DNA of 64,000 nt from Tetrastigma voinierianum (Eukaryota > Streptophyta > Magnoliopsida > Vitales > Vitaceae): assembly GCA_016808115.1 (NCBI GenBank), contig JAEQBH010000136.1:930001-994000 (forward strand). The letters are read 5' to 3'. Under the pieces are notes generated by a model. That model was given only the letters and a program-made list of their open reading frames with translations. It had not been told where the DNA came from and searched no databases. Both the position numbers and the translations under genes were made by a program. Shown here piece after piece: positions 44,561 to 56,600 of this stretch (position 1 is its first letter; each line of letters starts with the position of its first letter).

Positions 44561-46851
44561 CGAGACCAGAAAATCTCCTAGAGTTAATCATTTTCACTTG
44601 CTTGGGCTCCATATACCGCAGTGCACAAAGTCGACAAGTAATAAAATGGATATATAAGTCCGCATATCGATCCCACGTAGATCTCAAGAATTTTAAATCA
44701 ACTACCCCGACTACTCAAGTCTGCACTTATGCCTGGGACCATAAAGTGATATCGGGGGTCTCGGAAATTTTACAGTCGAAATATACTACACGAAAATAAA
44801 TGAACAATCAAATAAACTGAATATAAAGAATAAAGAATAAAGAATAGTTAAGAAAATAAACGGACACCTAATTATCTTCGTATGACACATCAAGTATAAT
44901 CGCTTATAGTGAAGTACCAATTCCCCGTAGTTAATACCGGAGCAAAACTTCTCAACATTTGTGCTCTTAAAATCGGGCCCAAGGCGTTTAGCAAAAGAAA
45001 GCCGATTCACACCTACATTTCATTATCTAATTTTTCCGATTCTTTCTCAAAGACAGGAATGAGATAACTACTTTTAAAAGGGATTTTTAATCCGGTATTT
45101 TCTCGCAATACTTCATACCCATTTTATGGACTGTAAACCTTAGTCTCCACAAGCAAGGATAAATCCTGTGTTAGCTCCTCCTCTAAATTAGAATAGATCA
45201 CCCTCTCCTCGATTAGATCTCGCCTAACACGGATCGGGCTCACTATCCGAACGAACTTTCGCTTGTTTAAATTGGATAACTCGTCAACTCGCTTTGGATT
45301 TCAAGTGAGAAGAGGATTTATCCAAGTAAACTTATTAAAGCTCAATAGATTCTATAATAAGAAAGCTTAATATACCTTCAAAGAAATGTTCATAACTCTC
45401 GTGAATGTCTCTCTCGTGGCTTACCTCGAGACCTCCTCTTTGAAATGTAGCAATGAAACAAATCTTAAACTAGCATAAGAAACCTGATATTCGATCCGTA
45501 AAACATTAAACCCAAAACCGTAAGTAAATTCATAACCGAAATTCACAAGTCGCTTAGAATCGACTACGTGAAAGATAATTTCCGACTATAGCATTCACTA
45601 ATGGCCGGATTCTCAATTACCGAATTACACGCTTACAACATTCCTCCGATCATAAGAATAACTGCAGAATTAAACCGAAGAGTCGACTCCGTAAATTGGT
45701 TCAACTTCAAACATTCCGTGGTAATTTGAAAAGAATAGAATTTCGCATTTAGCTTCTCGCTTCAAAACGATAACACCCGCATCCGTAAAATAAAACTAAA
45801 ACTAGAACGATAAATCCAATCTAATTCCTAACTACCAATCTTGAAGAAAAGAAAAGAAAAGAAAAGAAAACTAAAGGAAAATAAAGAAAATGAAGCCTTC
45901 GCCTACCTGCATCTTCCGCCTCGTGTCGCCTAAGCCGCTTTTCATCCCCGGGGTAGCCGCTTTTATAGGGTTTCTCGCTGGGCCCTAATTCCAATGCGCC
46001 TCAGGTGGATCCTGTTAGTCGCCCATGTTGCCTCATGTCGCGACATTGATCTCTGTCGCGACATCATCCATGTCGCGACATCGATCTCACGTCGCTGACA
46101 TCAACTTAAGTCTCAACAGCCTTCAACTGATTTCTTCTAATGTCGCGACATCGGTCCCTTGTCGCGACATCACTTTATGCCTTTGCAGGTTTCACTGGTC
46201 TTCTTCCGATGTCGCTACATCGATATCTTGTCGCTGACATCACCAAGTCTTCGCAGCCCTTCAATCGGACGTTTCATGATGGTCGCGACCACCCTTGTCG
46301 ACATCAGCTTATGCTCCGAGGCTTCATTGGTTGCTTTCGTGTCGCGAATTTCTCAAATTCTCCGTCGCAACAACATCTTCGCTAATCTCACCATCCTTCC
46401 AAACCTCATTATAATTCTTCATATTAGTATTTCTTCGTCTCTGACCTCCATCCCGAGTTGCGACATCAACCCTTGTCGCGACATCATGATGCTGTCGCGA
46501 CATCATTCCCTTAGCTTTTGGTTAATCCTCACCGCTTATCCGGGGTGAGGATTCCCGCCGCGACCGCTGCTTATTTCCTTCACTTATCCTGATGTCGCGA
46601 CCTCATAATCTGGACTGTGCAAGACCAAAACTGCATCAATGAATCAATCATTTGTTTCCATTCCTGCCCAGCCACTTCTTGCATTTTTTATTCCACCATT
46701 TGCTGCATTTTTCCACTGCATTTTCTTCTTTCTTTTATACTCCCTGCTAATAACAAATTGGTGAGCCATATTTCTGCATCTTAATTATTCCTTTTTACAT
46801 TAAAATCAAACAGAAAAATGGACTAAAAATAGATGACTTTTAAGCTCATCA
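44561..46851 (-). repeat. A5 LTR, CpG-rich
   Basis: Retains the family layout: CGATCCCACGTAG box (~44669), CTCGATTAGATCTCGCC segment (~45209), a TATA-like TATAAAAG (minus, ~45961-45968), array 46036-46605, and start ...CTCATCA at 46851. Many positions that are TG or CA in A2/A4/A6 are CG here. An (AAAAG)n run lies at ~45845-45870. Confidence 0.6.
46036..46605 (-). repeat. U3 palindrome array (A5 LTR)
   Basis: Many exact TGTCGCGACA copies, typically extended to TGTCGCGACATC, for example at 46036, 46053, 46141 and 46158. Several have a one-base insertion (TGTCGCTGACATC near 46094 and 46231). Sites are less CpG-decayed than in other arrays. ORFs at 46025, 46140, 46159 and 46324 are repeat translations. 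Confidence 0.75.
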
Positions 46852-48023
46852 GAACCCAAGTGGAGAATAGTTCTAATGATAATTCTGAATTGGTCTAGGA
46901 CCTTGCTGCATTCCACCTCCATAGGATATATTTTAATGGTTTCTCGAGGTAGGTGTGTAGTGGGTTGGTAGGTTGTTGTTGGGCTTGAAGTTATAACTTT
47001 TATTACCATTAATGTACTGGACTTCATCAACTTGGTATGCACCTTCATGAGAAAGTCCTAGATTAGCAACATTTTTATGCTCAACACCTTCCACAAATCC
47101 CACTTCATTACATGAATGACCTCTCTTCTCTTGATTGTTCATCTTGTTCATAATTGCATCAAGTTTTGTCTCATTTCTGTCATCTTGTTCAGCTCAATCA
47201 CACCTCCTGTTCTCAGTCTGTTATTACTCCTTAAAGCTTCAGATGGAGCTCTATAGTTGCTTTTTAGCTAGTTCTTCAATCAATCGAGTTGCTTTTTCAG
47301 CACTCTTTCTCCTGAATGCACCTTTAGAGGCTGCATCCACTATCGCCTTTGAAGTATAGTTCATGGCATGATAGAAAATATCCATCTGAGTCATCTGCTC
47401 AATCCCATGCATGGGACATCTCCTTAGCAACTGTTTATACATTTCCCAAGCATTGTATAATGACTCATCCTCCTTTTGTTTGAAAGCTATGATTTCTCCT
47501 TTCTTCTCAGAAGTGAGAGCATGAGGGAAAAAACTATTGAGGTATGCTTCCGCAAGTTCCTCCTAGTTACTGACTGAGCCATAAGGCAAGGATTCAAACC
47601 AACTAGTTGCAATATCTCTTAGGGAAAATGAAAACAACTACAACTTGATCATATCAGGGTTCACAACATTCAGCTTTACAGTATTAGCCATCCTCAAAAA
47701 TCTACCCAAGTGCTCATTGGGATCTTCACTTGGATGCCTAGTAAACTGGTTTTATTGCACCATAGTGATTAAGGCAGGTTTTAGTTCAAAATTATTGGCC
47801 TCAATTCGTGGCTGCCTCACTGTTGAGTATTTTTCCCTTAGAATTGGTCTCCAAAAATCCTTAATGGTTATCTATCAGTTGCTACTATAGGAATAATCTG
47901 ATTACCTTCTCTGTGCTCAGCCATGACTGCTTCTTCAGCCGGTCTCACTTTCTTTAAATTTCAGAGTGTCTAATCTATTTTAGTGTCAAGTAGCAATAAT
48001 TCAGCTTCTAGCCTCCTATGCAT
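46852..48023 (-). pseudogene. gag: A6 gag pseudogene, partial
   Basis: ATG at 48023 (MHRRLEAELLLLDTK...). An in-frame TAA falls at 47752-47754 after MVQ, the same codon as the stops of A2 and A7. Capsid sequence is readable near 47442-47251 (RRCPMHGIEQMTQMDIFYHAMNY) and the linker at 47151-46933 (MNKMNNQEKRGHS..., NNNLPTHYT). It is truncated by the A5 LTR. Confidence 0.7.
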
Positions 48024-48242
48024 GTAAGAAGTACCTTAAATTATAGCACATTGAAATCAAAGTGAGATCATTAGATAAATTTGATTATAACTTTGGTTAG
48101 CACAATAGAAAGACATGTAACTGAATCCACTATCTTCAGTTAGAACTATTTTTTTTTTCTAAAATATGGTAAAAAAGTAAAAATGTTCAAATTAGTAATT
48201 TCCTTTTTGGTTGGAATATTGATTTGTAAAATTCTTGCCTCA

Positions 48243-48352
48243 ATACTTGGCAACGACTCCAAAAACTTGTTGATAGATTGTTTAACCAAATTGATACAAG
48301 TATTGTGATACTACTGCTAGAGACTAACTAAAGTCCCTTGCAATTGTATCCA
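48243..48352 (-). repeat. Two tandem PBS-like units (A6)
   Basis: The plus strand reads ATACTTGGCAACGACTCCA (48243-48261) and TCCCTTGCAATTGTATCCA (48334-48352), 91 bp apart, both followed by AAAAACTTGTT- or AAGACTTATTG-type sequence. Confidence 0.65.
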
Positions 48353-48361
48353 AAGACTTAT

Positions 48362-50034
48362 TGTTCAAACCAGAGTTTGTGCTTCTTATATTTCAATCAT
48401 TTTTTTTATATTCAATTTGGTCTACATCACTGAAAGTACAAAGGCCAATAAGTAATAAAGTGGATTATAAAGTCTAGATATCATTCCCACAAGGATTGAT
48501 GACAAAATTTAAAGATCAAGTACCCCTACTACTCAAGATCATCACTATTTGAACCTCTAATTTAATGAGTGTGACTAACTAACATAATTGAAATAAAAGT
48601 GTTTTTTGTCTCTTTTTCTTTAGTTGAAAAGATTTTTAAATTTATAGGAATCAAAGGTTTCATTGAGAATTAATAAACACTGGGAATGGGATAAGTGTTC
48701 TGTTAATCAATTTGCATATTGTTCAAAAATAGTATAGTTATGGGCTTGAATTCTAGATTTGTCCAAGAGCATAGTAGTATAGTCTTGAAATACCTTCAAA
48801 CACTATACATTTCACCATTTAGATCTCCATATTCATATACCAGGTCAATGTGTCTAAACAGCTACTTTTAGGATCTGATTCTCTCTAAGAATTGGTTGCC
48901 TTTCCTAAACCAGTACTACTCAACCATTTCTTAGGACTGAAGTTAACTTTCCCCCATAGATAGGGTAACACAAGCCTCTTCCAATGTAATTGGTTCCTCT
49001 ATCTTCACTTTGATAAGAATAATCACTTCCAATAACAGAAGCACAAACATTCTACCAAACTGAGATCAAACCTCTAAATATTAAATTGATAAATCATTAG
49101 ATGGTCCTTATGCCTAAAGAACACACTTATGTTGTCACTCAGAAGGGAACCTTAAAGTCAAAGGTTAGAACATCACATGTGATTCATCACAATGATACTT
49201 AGAGTATATTAGTTCTAAGGGTATCGATTTATCATACCCCTAAGGCTACTGCTCTTTGCTCTCAAGAACATCCTTCTCCGTGTTACTCAGAGGGGTCTTG
49301 GAAATCAGAGCACAGATACAGCTCTTGTAGGGTATGCTCCATTGATTCTTAGACCAGTTCCTTAAAAGAACAATACTAGCTACGTCAATCTAGCCTTCAA
49401 AACACAACATTCATTTAAATACTACAAAAATGATAATAAAAATACCAATCCCTTCCCAGAGGGACCTTAGCCTTCCATAAATGGATCACAAATAACAATG
49501 ACTAATTGATTAAACAAATTCATTAAACTGTAATCAAAATTGAAAAAAAGGTTTTCCATAAATATTTCTAGTTTCCCTCTAAGTTTAGACATAAATGGAG
49601 CTTAATATTCAAAGATCCCAGCTCAATATTGCACCTCAAATCCACTACTCTAATTCTAAAAATGAAAATTAAATAAGAAAATAAAAATAAAATTATGTAC
49701 AAAAGCTTCACTCTCTTAACTCTCTTTCTGTATCCTCCTCTCTTTGTCCGTCCTCTGATTTGTATCTCTTTTGCTACCTTTTCTTCTTCTATTTATAATC
49801 CAATAAATGCCGGGCCAGAATTCTATGCAGATTTTGTGAAGTTTAATGCAAGCCCATTGAATACCTTATCAAGACAATAGCGGGAATGTCATGACATTCA
49901 ACATCCTTGTTTGTCTTTAGACTTTGTTATTGCATTCTTGCGACAATTGCTACTATTGTCTTCCAGATTTGCCTTCGAAGTATTTTTTGCGACAGAGTTT
50001 ATATTTATCACGACAATGTTTAAGTGTTGGATGT
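48362..50034 (-). repeat. A6 LTR, inner part
   Basis: U5/R portion with CCCAGAGGGACC (~49457), a TATA box at 49790-49797 (minus, TATAAATAGAAG) and the promoter-near palindromes (49900-50020, strongly decayed). It continues at 55814-56290 beyond element E, with further decayed sites and the LTR start. The two parts together give about 2.15 kb. Confidence 0.65.
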
Positions 50035-51669
50035 TGATTCGTGCCACGGTAGGGTGATTCGGAATCAACAATATTTGTATCCTTAGTTCCTCCTACTTCC
50101 GTAGTCAAGCTACTGTAGTATATCGGTCTAGGGTCGAACACGGGGATGGGTTTTCATCCTATGAATGATTTGCATCGGTGTTTGGAAAATGGTGAGGCTT
50201 TTGTTTGGATTTCTGGATTTGACCAAAAATAAAGGAAGTTGTTTGTTTACTCACTAACTCAGAATGGCTGAAAGTGAAGTGTGAAATGGTAACCTTGAAG
50301 GCTTGGGTCACTAGCTTGACAACATGGGGGTATTACAGTGTCCTCAGGTTATTTCCTCGCATTAGGGCAAATGACATATAGTCAAAGCCAAAACCGGATC
50401 TTTGTTTAGCTATGAAACCTAACCCTAGAACCACTCCTATTTGAGTCAAGACAAGTATTATGCATTCAAAGTCCCATTCAGTTTAAAAACCTAGCACTCA
50501 ACCTCATTTCAATGGCTCGCAATGGCATCTAAAGGATCACATCTAGCATTAAGTATGCACGAACCCTAAAGCATGGCAAGTATTGACCAAAAGGAACAAC
50601 ATTAAATGGCATTAAACCCTAGTTTGGAAGGTATGGAACCATAAATGCAGACTAGATTATTTAAAACAAGAGGACAACCCGCGCAGCCCCAAACTAAGCT
50701 AGCAACCCTCCTCTTCAAGGCTATGAGGCTTACTTCCAAGCATCCCTTGAGTTGTCATCCTCAAGGGAGGTTCGCAGCCGAGAAAATGAAAGAAGAAAGT
50801 GAAGAGAGAGAAGAGAGCAAATGAAACTCCTAAATGAAAGTTGCGGGAAACTTTATAAATGAAAAGTTGCTTAGGGTTACAAAGTTATGGGGGTTTATAT
50901 AGTACAACCCAAAGTGTGAAAATACTAAAACACCTAAAATATGAAATTACATAAGGGCTATAATGGTAATACATCAAAACGCAATGCTTGGGATCAAATA
51001 TACAAAAATCAATAGGGCAAACACTCAAGTAGAGGTAAGGGAATTTCATAGATAGCGAAAATTTCGCTAGCCTAGCAAAATTTACCGATAGCGAACGAAA
51101 ATTTCGCTTATCAACAAAGGAATTTCGGCTGATTCAATAAATTTCGCTAGCTCAGCGAAATTATTACGAGATAGTTTAAATTGCAAATTTTCGCTTAGGC
51201 ACAAGAATTAGCTAGCTAAATTTCGCTAGCATAATAAATTTCATTCGCTTAGGATTGCGAAATTTTCGCTAGATTGCGTAAATTTTCGCTATGATTGCAG
51301 TGAAATTTTCGCAACTCATGGAAATTTTGCAATCATAGCGAAATTCTCCGATTGTTCCTACTCCACTTCTTTGCTCACGTGATCCCTCTTTTGCTACTCG
51401 CATCCCATTTTCCTTCACAATCCACTTCACATTTCATTTTTGACGGTGGCAAGGTCCACCATGGTTCGTAACATAACTTGATATCGAACTTGAATTAAGT
51501 ACGAGGCATGCAAAAAACCTGCAAAATCACCAAAAACAAACCTCGAATGGACTGGCACTAAGTGGACCTACACACATCAATTGGCTTAATTGATATGATT
51601 AGTGTACAAAAGCACCTCAAAACCTATTTGAATAGGGTTCTCAAAATAGCACTTTTCGGGCACTAATCA
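50035..51669 (-). repeat. E 3' LTR
   Basis: 1635 bp. The minus strand begins TGATTAGTGCCCGAAAAGTG and ends ...CACGAATCA. It has a TATA-like TATATAAAC (minus, near 50893-50901) downstream of the TTTCGCTAGC palindrome cluster (51050-51350). Confidence 0.8.
51050..51350 (-). repeat. CG-containing palindrome cluster in E 3' LTR
   Basis: Repeated TTTCGCTAGCCTAGCGAAA-like sites and half-sites (TAGCGAAA/TTTCGCTA) in U3. The equivalents are 35940-36110 in the solo LTR, with two near-perfect copies at 36015-36032 and 36033-36051 placed 18 bp apart, and 55190-55480 in the 5' LTR. Confidence 0.7.
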
Positions 51670-51682
51670 CACTCCCCAACCG
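51670..51682 (-). promoter_or_regulatory. E polypurine tract
   Basis: The minus strand reads GGTTGGGGAGTG immediately before the LTR start TGATTAG. Confidence 0.7.
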
Positions 51683-52999
51683 ACACGTTGTTAGTCCCTT
51701 GAAGAATGCTAAAACATAATGGGATGCATGCAGTGTCAAAAGTATGGTTCAAAAGTGTATACAGATAGGCATTACCTTTAAATGAACAATTTACACCCTT
51801 GTTAGAAAACCACATGAGAGAACAAACCATACAAGAAGGTTTTAGGTTAACACCGGATCCAAGGAACTCATCCTGAATTTCCACCAAAATCTAATGGTTC
51901 CTAATGTAACCAGACTGAGCCAATAAATTGCAAAATTATTCCCTCCCCCCAACCTAGCTACTGGCATGGCCTTAAGCTGCTGAACAACCTAGATAGGAAT
52001 AGCTAATTTTCTTTCTTTTATTTGACTACATTGTAGGGTGCAATGCTTAAACCCGACTTCACTCCAAAGTCCGTAACGGGGTCCACCATGACCCCAACCA
52101 ATGAAGGTTTAGGGCATCAAGCCAAAAGGATCAACTGACCACAAACTCTGCAGGCTTCACCCCGGACTCTGAATGACTTCGAGAATCAAGCACCTACAAC
52201 ACGCTAAACTCTACCCATTCACCCGTGTAACGAACACTAAGTCGATGACTCCCAACCACTAAGGCCTAGGGCATCGGGCTTTAAAGGCTTTCGCCATATA
52301 CCCTCGACCGTGCTCGGGCTTCAAGGCAAAGCTTCACGACTTTTATTTTTCTTTTTCTTCTTTTCTTTTTCCTTTTTGCTTTTTCTTTTCTTTTTCTTTT
52401 TGGAAGACAACATTGGTCTTCATATATGGGTAACACAAACCTATTATGGGTCGTCAACAGGTCTAAGGCCGGCTTTGCAAAGTGAAAGGAGATAAATAAT
52501 TTCACAACCTATTGGTAATAACTGCAAAGTAAAGGTGTGAATTAGCTAAAGAGGGAAATGTCTGGGCTATTGAACATGTCAAACTTCAATTCACCAAAAA
52601 CTAAATCATGCATGGAATTGTTCTAACATTAAGGTAACAAACAAGGTTTAAATTCTTCAATTAAAAGCAATTCAATTGTTCAATTAAAGGCAATTCAATT
52701 GTTCAATTAAAAGCAAAAGTAGATACACAAAATAAAGACACAAAAGTACTTTGCACAAGTATAATAAACTGTAAATAGTGTTGTAAAGCTTTTGATATAA
52801 CCAAAATGGCTAATACAAGAAATATAGCTAAACATACAAAAATATCACTGCCTACTATTGGCTAATACATGAATCCTAAACAAAATTAGTAGGCAGTTGA
52901 TAACGCTGAAAACTATACAAAAACATAACAGAAGACACTCCTACCTCTAACTTTTCCTCCCAGTAAGAGCATAGACATGTAATAGGGATAGGAAAGTTA
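51683..52999 (-). other. E internal non-coding region
   Basis: No convincing coding. It contains a pyrimidine tract at ~52338-52400 (purine-rich on the minus strand) that creates the spurious ORFs 52281 and 52310, and short imperfect duplications of TTCAATTGTTCAATTAAA near 52656-52710. Confidence 0.5.
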
Positions 53000-54170
53000 G
53001 AGACAAGGAGTGTATCACCTCAATCTCGTGGGCGGTGGAGGATCCGAAGCCGCACCGCCAGGGCCAAGATGTCTAAGGAGGCTACCGGCCACTGCCGGGC
53101 TCATTCTGCGTGGTCGAAACATGCGGGAGACCGAGGTGACTCATGATCCGTTGGATCATACGACACGCTTCAAAGCAGTCTCACCGAGTCAACCTTCCGT
53201 CCATCGACGCCGTGGTGCCACGAAATGACAAAGATCCATAACACCTGCGGCCCCTGCATCAAATGAACGTATCCGAGAGTGCTAAGGCCGTATATGATGG
53301 GTCGGAGGTCACAGGGCCTGTACCAAGCAGTGGAGGAGAGACAGAGAGATATATCCGGGCTCCGACTTCTCCATCTCTACCCTGAGTGTGGATCATCTCT
53401 TTCTCCGGGAACTTCGCTCCTCATCCCGCACTCTCCTCCGTCCCGCCGCCGAGGAGAAAGAAATAGGCATCACCATGGCTCGCTCCAAAGATAGGACCTG
53501 AGGGCATCTAATCCTCCTCTCGATCCGGGGCTCCTCTGGAAAGCCCAAGTGCTCCAGGACCTGGCTAAGCAGTCGTGGCATCAACAAGGGTAGACTCTCC
53601 GTCAGCTGTGCCCTTGCGTGACCTTATCTTCAAAATGTAGTAGGAGGTCATCACTAACTCGTAGGGATCAACCAGATCCCCCCGAGATCCCAGGCATGCA
53701 GCCTCTAGATGGCTCCCTTACGCTGATGTGTCGGAAGCTGGGAAGAGGCTAGTCCCGAGCGCATGATCAATAAGAAGCATCCGAGGCGGAGCCGCTCCGA
53801 ATAGTACAAACTCAGCCAGAGTGTCTCGTGCAAGAATGCGGATCCATCTCCCTATGGGCCTGCTGAGGCCGCCCCGAGCACCTCCAAAGCGTAATTAATT
53901 CGCACCGCCCGCAGCCCAATGTCACTGGAATGTCCGCCGCCCGAGAACTCCGGCCGACATCGAGCAGGAACTGAGCCTGCCGAACTAGGCGCTCCCCGGG
54001 AGGTCATAGAATGGTAGAATTGAAGAACCACCCGGGGGTAGTAAAACTGCCGCAAGGCCATAAACGTGTGGCGGGAGTACTCGATCAATGCATTTGAGTC
54101 CCTGAATCGGGGTCAAGAATACGCCGGAACGTCGTGAATACGAATTCCCCATGAAAATCCCAGAGTGGAG
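53000..54170 (-). pseudogene. E internal ORF of unknown function, broken
   Basis: The minus strand is much richer in G+C than its surroundings. Pieces in different frames: VVLQFYHSMTSRGAP near 54050, APPRMLLIDHALGTSLFP near 53780, YELVMTSYYILK near 53650, and MLMPRLLSQVLEHLGFPEEP at 53587 onward, then an Arg-rich tail. From memory this order of blocks (FYHSM, LLIDH...LFP, PRLL..VLEHLGFP) recurs in a family of plant LTR-element ORFs of unknown function. It shows no gag, protease, RT or integrase motif. Frameshifts break it. ORFs on the plus strand (53010, 53279) are shadows. Confidence 0.5.
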
Positions 54171-54177
54171 TTCTACA

Positions 54178-54195
54178 TTCCCGACAACGACGCCA
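54178..54195 (-). promoter_or_regulatory. E primer-binding site
   Basis: The plus strand reads TTCCCGACAACGACGCCA, 15 of 18 identical to the plant tRNA-Asp 3' end with only transitions as differences. It lies 2 bp from the LTR edge (TGATTCGCGC at 54198). Confidence 0.8.
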
Positions 54196-54197
54196 TT

Positions 54198-55808
54198 TGA
54201 TTCGCGCTTACCTAAGAGGGTGATTCGAATCAACAATATTTGTATCCTTAGTTCTAATGCCGTAGTCAAGCTACTCGCAAAGATAGCCGCCAAAGGCCGA
54301 ACACCGGATGGGTTTTCATCCTATGAATGATTTGCATCAGTGTTTGGAAAATGGTGAGGCTTTTGTTTGGATTTCTGGATTTGGTTCAAAACAGTGGAAG
54401 TTGTTTGTTTACTGACTAACTGTAATGGCTGAAAGTGAAGTGTGAAATGGTAACCTTGAAGGCTCAACATCACTTGACAACACGTGGGGCATTACAAAAC
54501 ATTCCTGTTATTTCCTCGTGATTAGGGCAAATGACATATAGTCAAAGCCAAACCCATCTCGCTTAGCTATAAACCTAACCCTCGAACCACTCCTATTTGA
54601 GTCAAGACAAGTATTATGCATTCAAAGTCCCATTCATTTAAAAACCTAGCACTCAACCTCATTTCAATTGCTCTAATGGAGAACTGTACACGTTGCATCT
54701 AGCATTAAGCATGCACTGAACCCTAAAGCATGGCAAGTATTGACCAAAGGAACAACATTAAATGGCATTAAACCCTAGTTTGAAGGTATGGAACCATAAA
54801 TGCAAGACTGTGATCATTTAAAACAAGAGTATGTAACCCGCAAGTAATTTCCAAAACTAAGCTAGCAACCCTCCTCTTCATAAGAGGAGGCTTAGCTACA
54901 TCCCTTGAGTTGTCATCCTCAAGGGGAGTGTTTGGCAAATGAGAAAATGAGAAAGAAAGAAGAGAGAGTAAGAGAGCAAATGAACCCTAAAATGAAAGTC
55001 ATGGGAAACTTTATAAAATGAAAAGTCGCTTAGGGTTACAAAGCATGGGGTTTATATAGTGCCAACCCAAAGTGTGAAAATACTAAACACCTAAAATATG
55101 AAATTACATAAGGCTATAATGGTAATACATCAAAACGTGGTCGTTGGGGGATCAAATATACAAAAATCACAAAGAATTTCATGATGTGGAATTTCGCTAG
55201 ATAGCTAAAATTCGCTATTTAGCGAAATTTCGCTAGCCTAGCGAAATTTAACAGATAGCTTAAATCGGAAAATTCTCGTTATCAATAGATTTTCGCATAA
55301 CTTAAATTTTCATTAGCCTAGCGAAATTATTATGAGATAGCTTAAATTGGTACACCCGCTAGGCACAAGAAATTGCTACTTAGCTAAATTTCTCGCTTAG
55401 CCTATTAAAATTCTCAATTTCTATAGGATTATGAATTACAAGAATCTCAAATAAATTTTCTCAATCATAGCGAAATTTCCTGATTGCTCTGCTCCACTTC
55501 TTGCTCACGTATCCTCTTTTGCTACGATCCCATTTTTCTTCAATAATCCATTTACATTTCTTCATTTTTTGACGGTGGCAAATAGTTCCACCTTCATGGT
55601 TCAAGACATAACTTGATATCGAACTCAAAACTAAGTGGCCAGGCATGCAAACCCGTTAAAATCACCAAAAAACAAACTCGAAATGGACTCAATGGCACTA
55701 AGTGGACCTACACACATCAATTGGCTTAATTGATATGATTAGTGTACAAAAAGCACTCAAAACCTATTTTGAATAGGGCTCAAAATAGCACTTTTTGGGC
55801 ACTAATAA
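54198..55808 (-). repeat. E 5' LTR
   Basis: 1611 bp, matching the 3' LTR over its length. The TATA-like TATATAAAC (minus) is near 55045-55053 and the palindrome cluster at 55190-55480. The terminal dinucleotide at the outer edge is mutated (TTATTAG for TGATTAG). Confidence 0.8.
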
Positions 55809-55813
55809 GATGT

Positions 55814-56290
55814 CTTCTAAGTAACTATGAGATTGTTACGATACTATGGCTTAACATTCACCTTAGGTCATTGACGCAAAAAATGTTTTGCTGATTTCTC
55901 AGGTACTATTTTCATAGTTGTCATAACAAAGTTTGAAATGTCGTGACAATGTTGATTGCCTTATACCTTGTACTATATCGCAATAATCTTCAATTGTCTT
56001 CCCAAGGATTCGTCTCAATATTTGTCTCGACAGAGTTTCGATTGTTGCAACACTTTTTTTGCTAATTGCCTTTAGTTATGTCACGACAATATTGAAATTT
56101 TCAAGACATTGTGCACTTCCTACCTTAGTCAATTCAATTGTTTTTCTTGCTCCTTTTGCTTCTTTTGCTCTTAACTCCTGCAAAACACTAATCTGGATGA
56201 AGATTTCATAATTTTGCATTCAATTGAACATTAAGGTCTCAAATATGCATGAAAAATGGACTTAAAATTAGATGAATTTCACATTCATCA
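55814..56290 (-). repeat. A6 LTR, outer part (U3 start)
   Basis: Continuation of the A6 LTR after element E. It contains decayed palindromes (for example TGTCGTGACA near 55939 and TGTCACGACA near 56079) and ends with ...CATTCATCA, the TGATGA-type LTR start. Confidence 0.65.
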
Positions 56291-56600
56291 AGGAGAAGTA
56301 TGGCAGTCCTCTACCCAACCTCCACCACCCACATCCCATGAAGAGGGCGATTCCATTCCTCCTAAACCTATTGAGGATTAGGTTCATGACCTCACTACGA
56401 AGTTCGATGCATTTTAGGACGAAACCCAAGAATATAAAGTATCAATGAGCCAAGAGATGGAAGAGCTAAAGTGCAAAATGAACACAGTTCTAAGCAATCA
56501 ACAGATCATCAAGCAATAACTCGCTCAGCTCCTTGCCTATCACAACCCCCCACCACGATCATTTAGATCACTAGGGAAGTTTTCTGTACCCTTCTTTTAT
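56291..56600 (+). pseudogene. D ORF C-terminal remnant
   Basis: One frame with a few stops reads VWQSSTQPPPPTSHEEGDSI, then a charged coiled-coil-like stretch (VSMSQEMEELKCKMNTVLSN). Proline-rich plus coiled-coil tails of this kind are found at the end of third ORFs in plant Ty3 elements. Its N-terminal part was separated by A6. Function is unknown. Confidence 0.4.

Larger units (their letters stand above)
43575..46851 (-). mobile_element. A5: 5' LTR plus gag/protease remnant
   Basis: Minus strand: LTR (46851-44561), PBS-like site, then short degenerate gag C-terminus and protease sequence ending at 43575 where the A4 LTR begins. On the right, the LTR start abuts gag of A6 at 46851/46852, so A5 was inserted there. 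Most of gag is deleted between PBS and ~44500. Confidence 0.6.
50035..55808 (-). mobile_element. E: complete non-autonomous LTR element with target duplication
   Basis: Flanked by GATGT on both sides (50030-50034 and 55809-55813). Minus strand: 5' LTR 55808-54198, tRNA-Asp-type PBS directly inside it, a GC-rich ORF region (about 54170-53000), about 1.3 kb non-coding, PPT and 3' LTR 51669-50035. No gag, protease, RT or integrase is visible, so it must have been moved by enzymes of another element. A solo LTR of the same family lies at 34945-36254. Confidence 0.85.
46852..56290 (-). mobile_element. A6: Athila-like 5' part, split by element E
   Basis: Minus strand: LTR (56290-55814 plus 50034-48362), two PBS-like units, gag from 48023 to 46852 where A5 interrupts it. 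Element E (50035-55808) with its 5-bp duplication lies inside the LTR. The LTR start at 56290 abuts plus-strand ORF sequence of element D, so A6 itself was inserted in D. No pol is present. Confidence 0.65.

Noticed and set aside
45845..45870. (AAAAG)n microsatellite as a separate feature
   Set aside because: About five units within the R/U5 A-rich stretch that is purine/pyrimidine biased in every A-family LTR.
52281..52505. Lys/Arg-rich ORF and its Phe-rich counterpart on the other strand
   Set aside because: Produced by a pyrimidine/purine tract at about 52338-52400; low complexity with no counterpart in other copies.
53010..53587. Host gene candidates in the GC-rich stretch
   Set aside because: The stretch lies between the PBS and PPT of element E, and the minus-strand blocks fit a broken LTR-element ORF better than a host gene.
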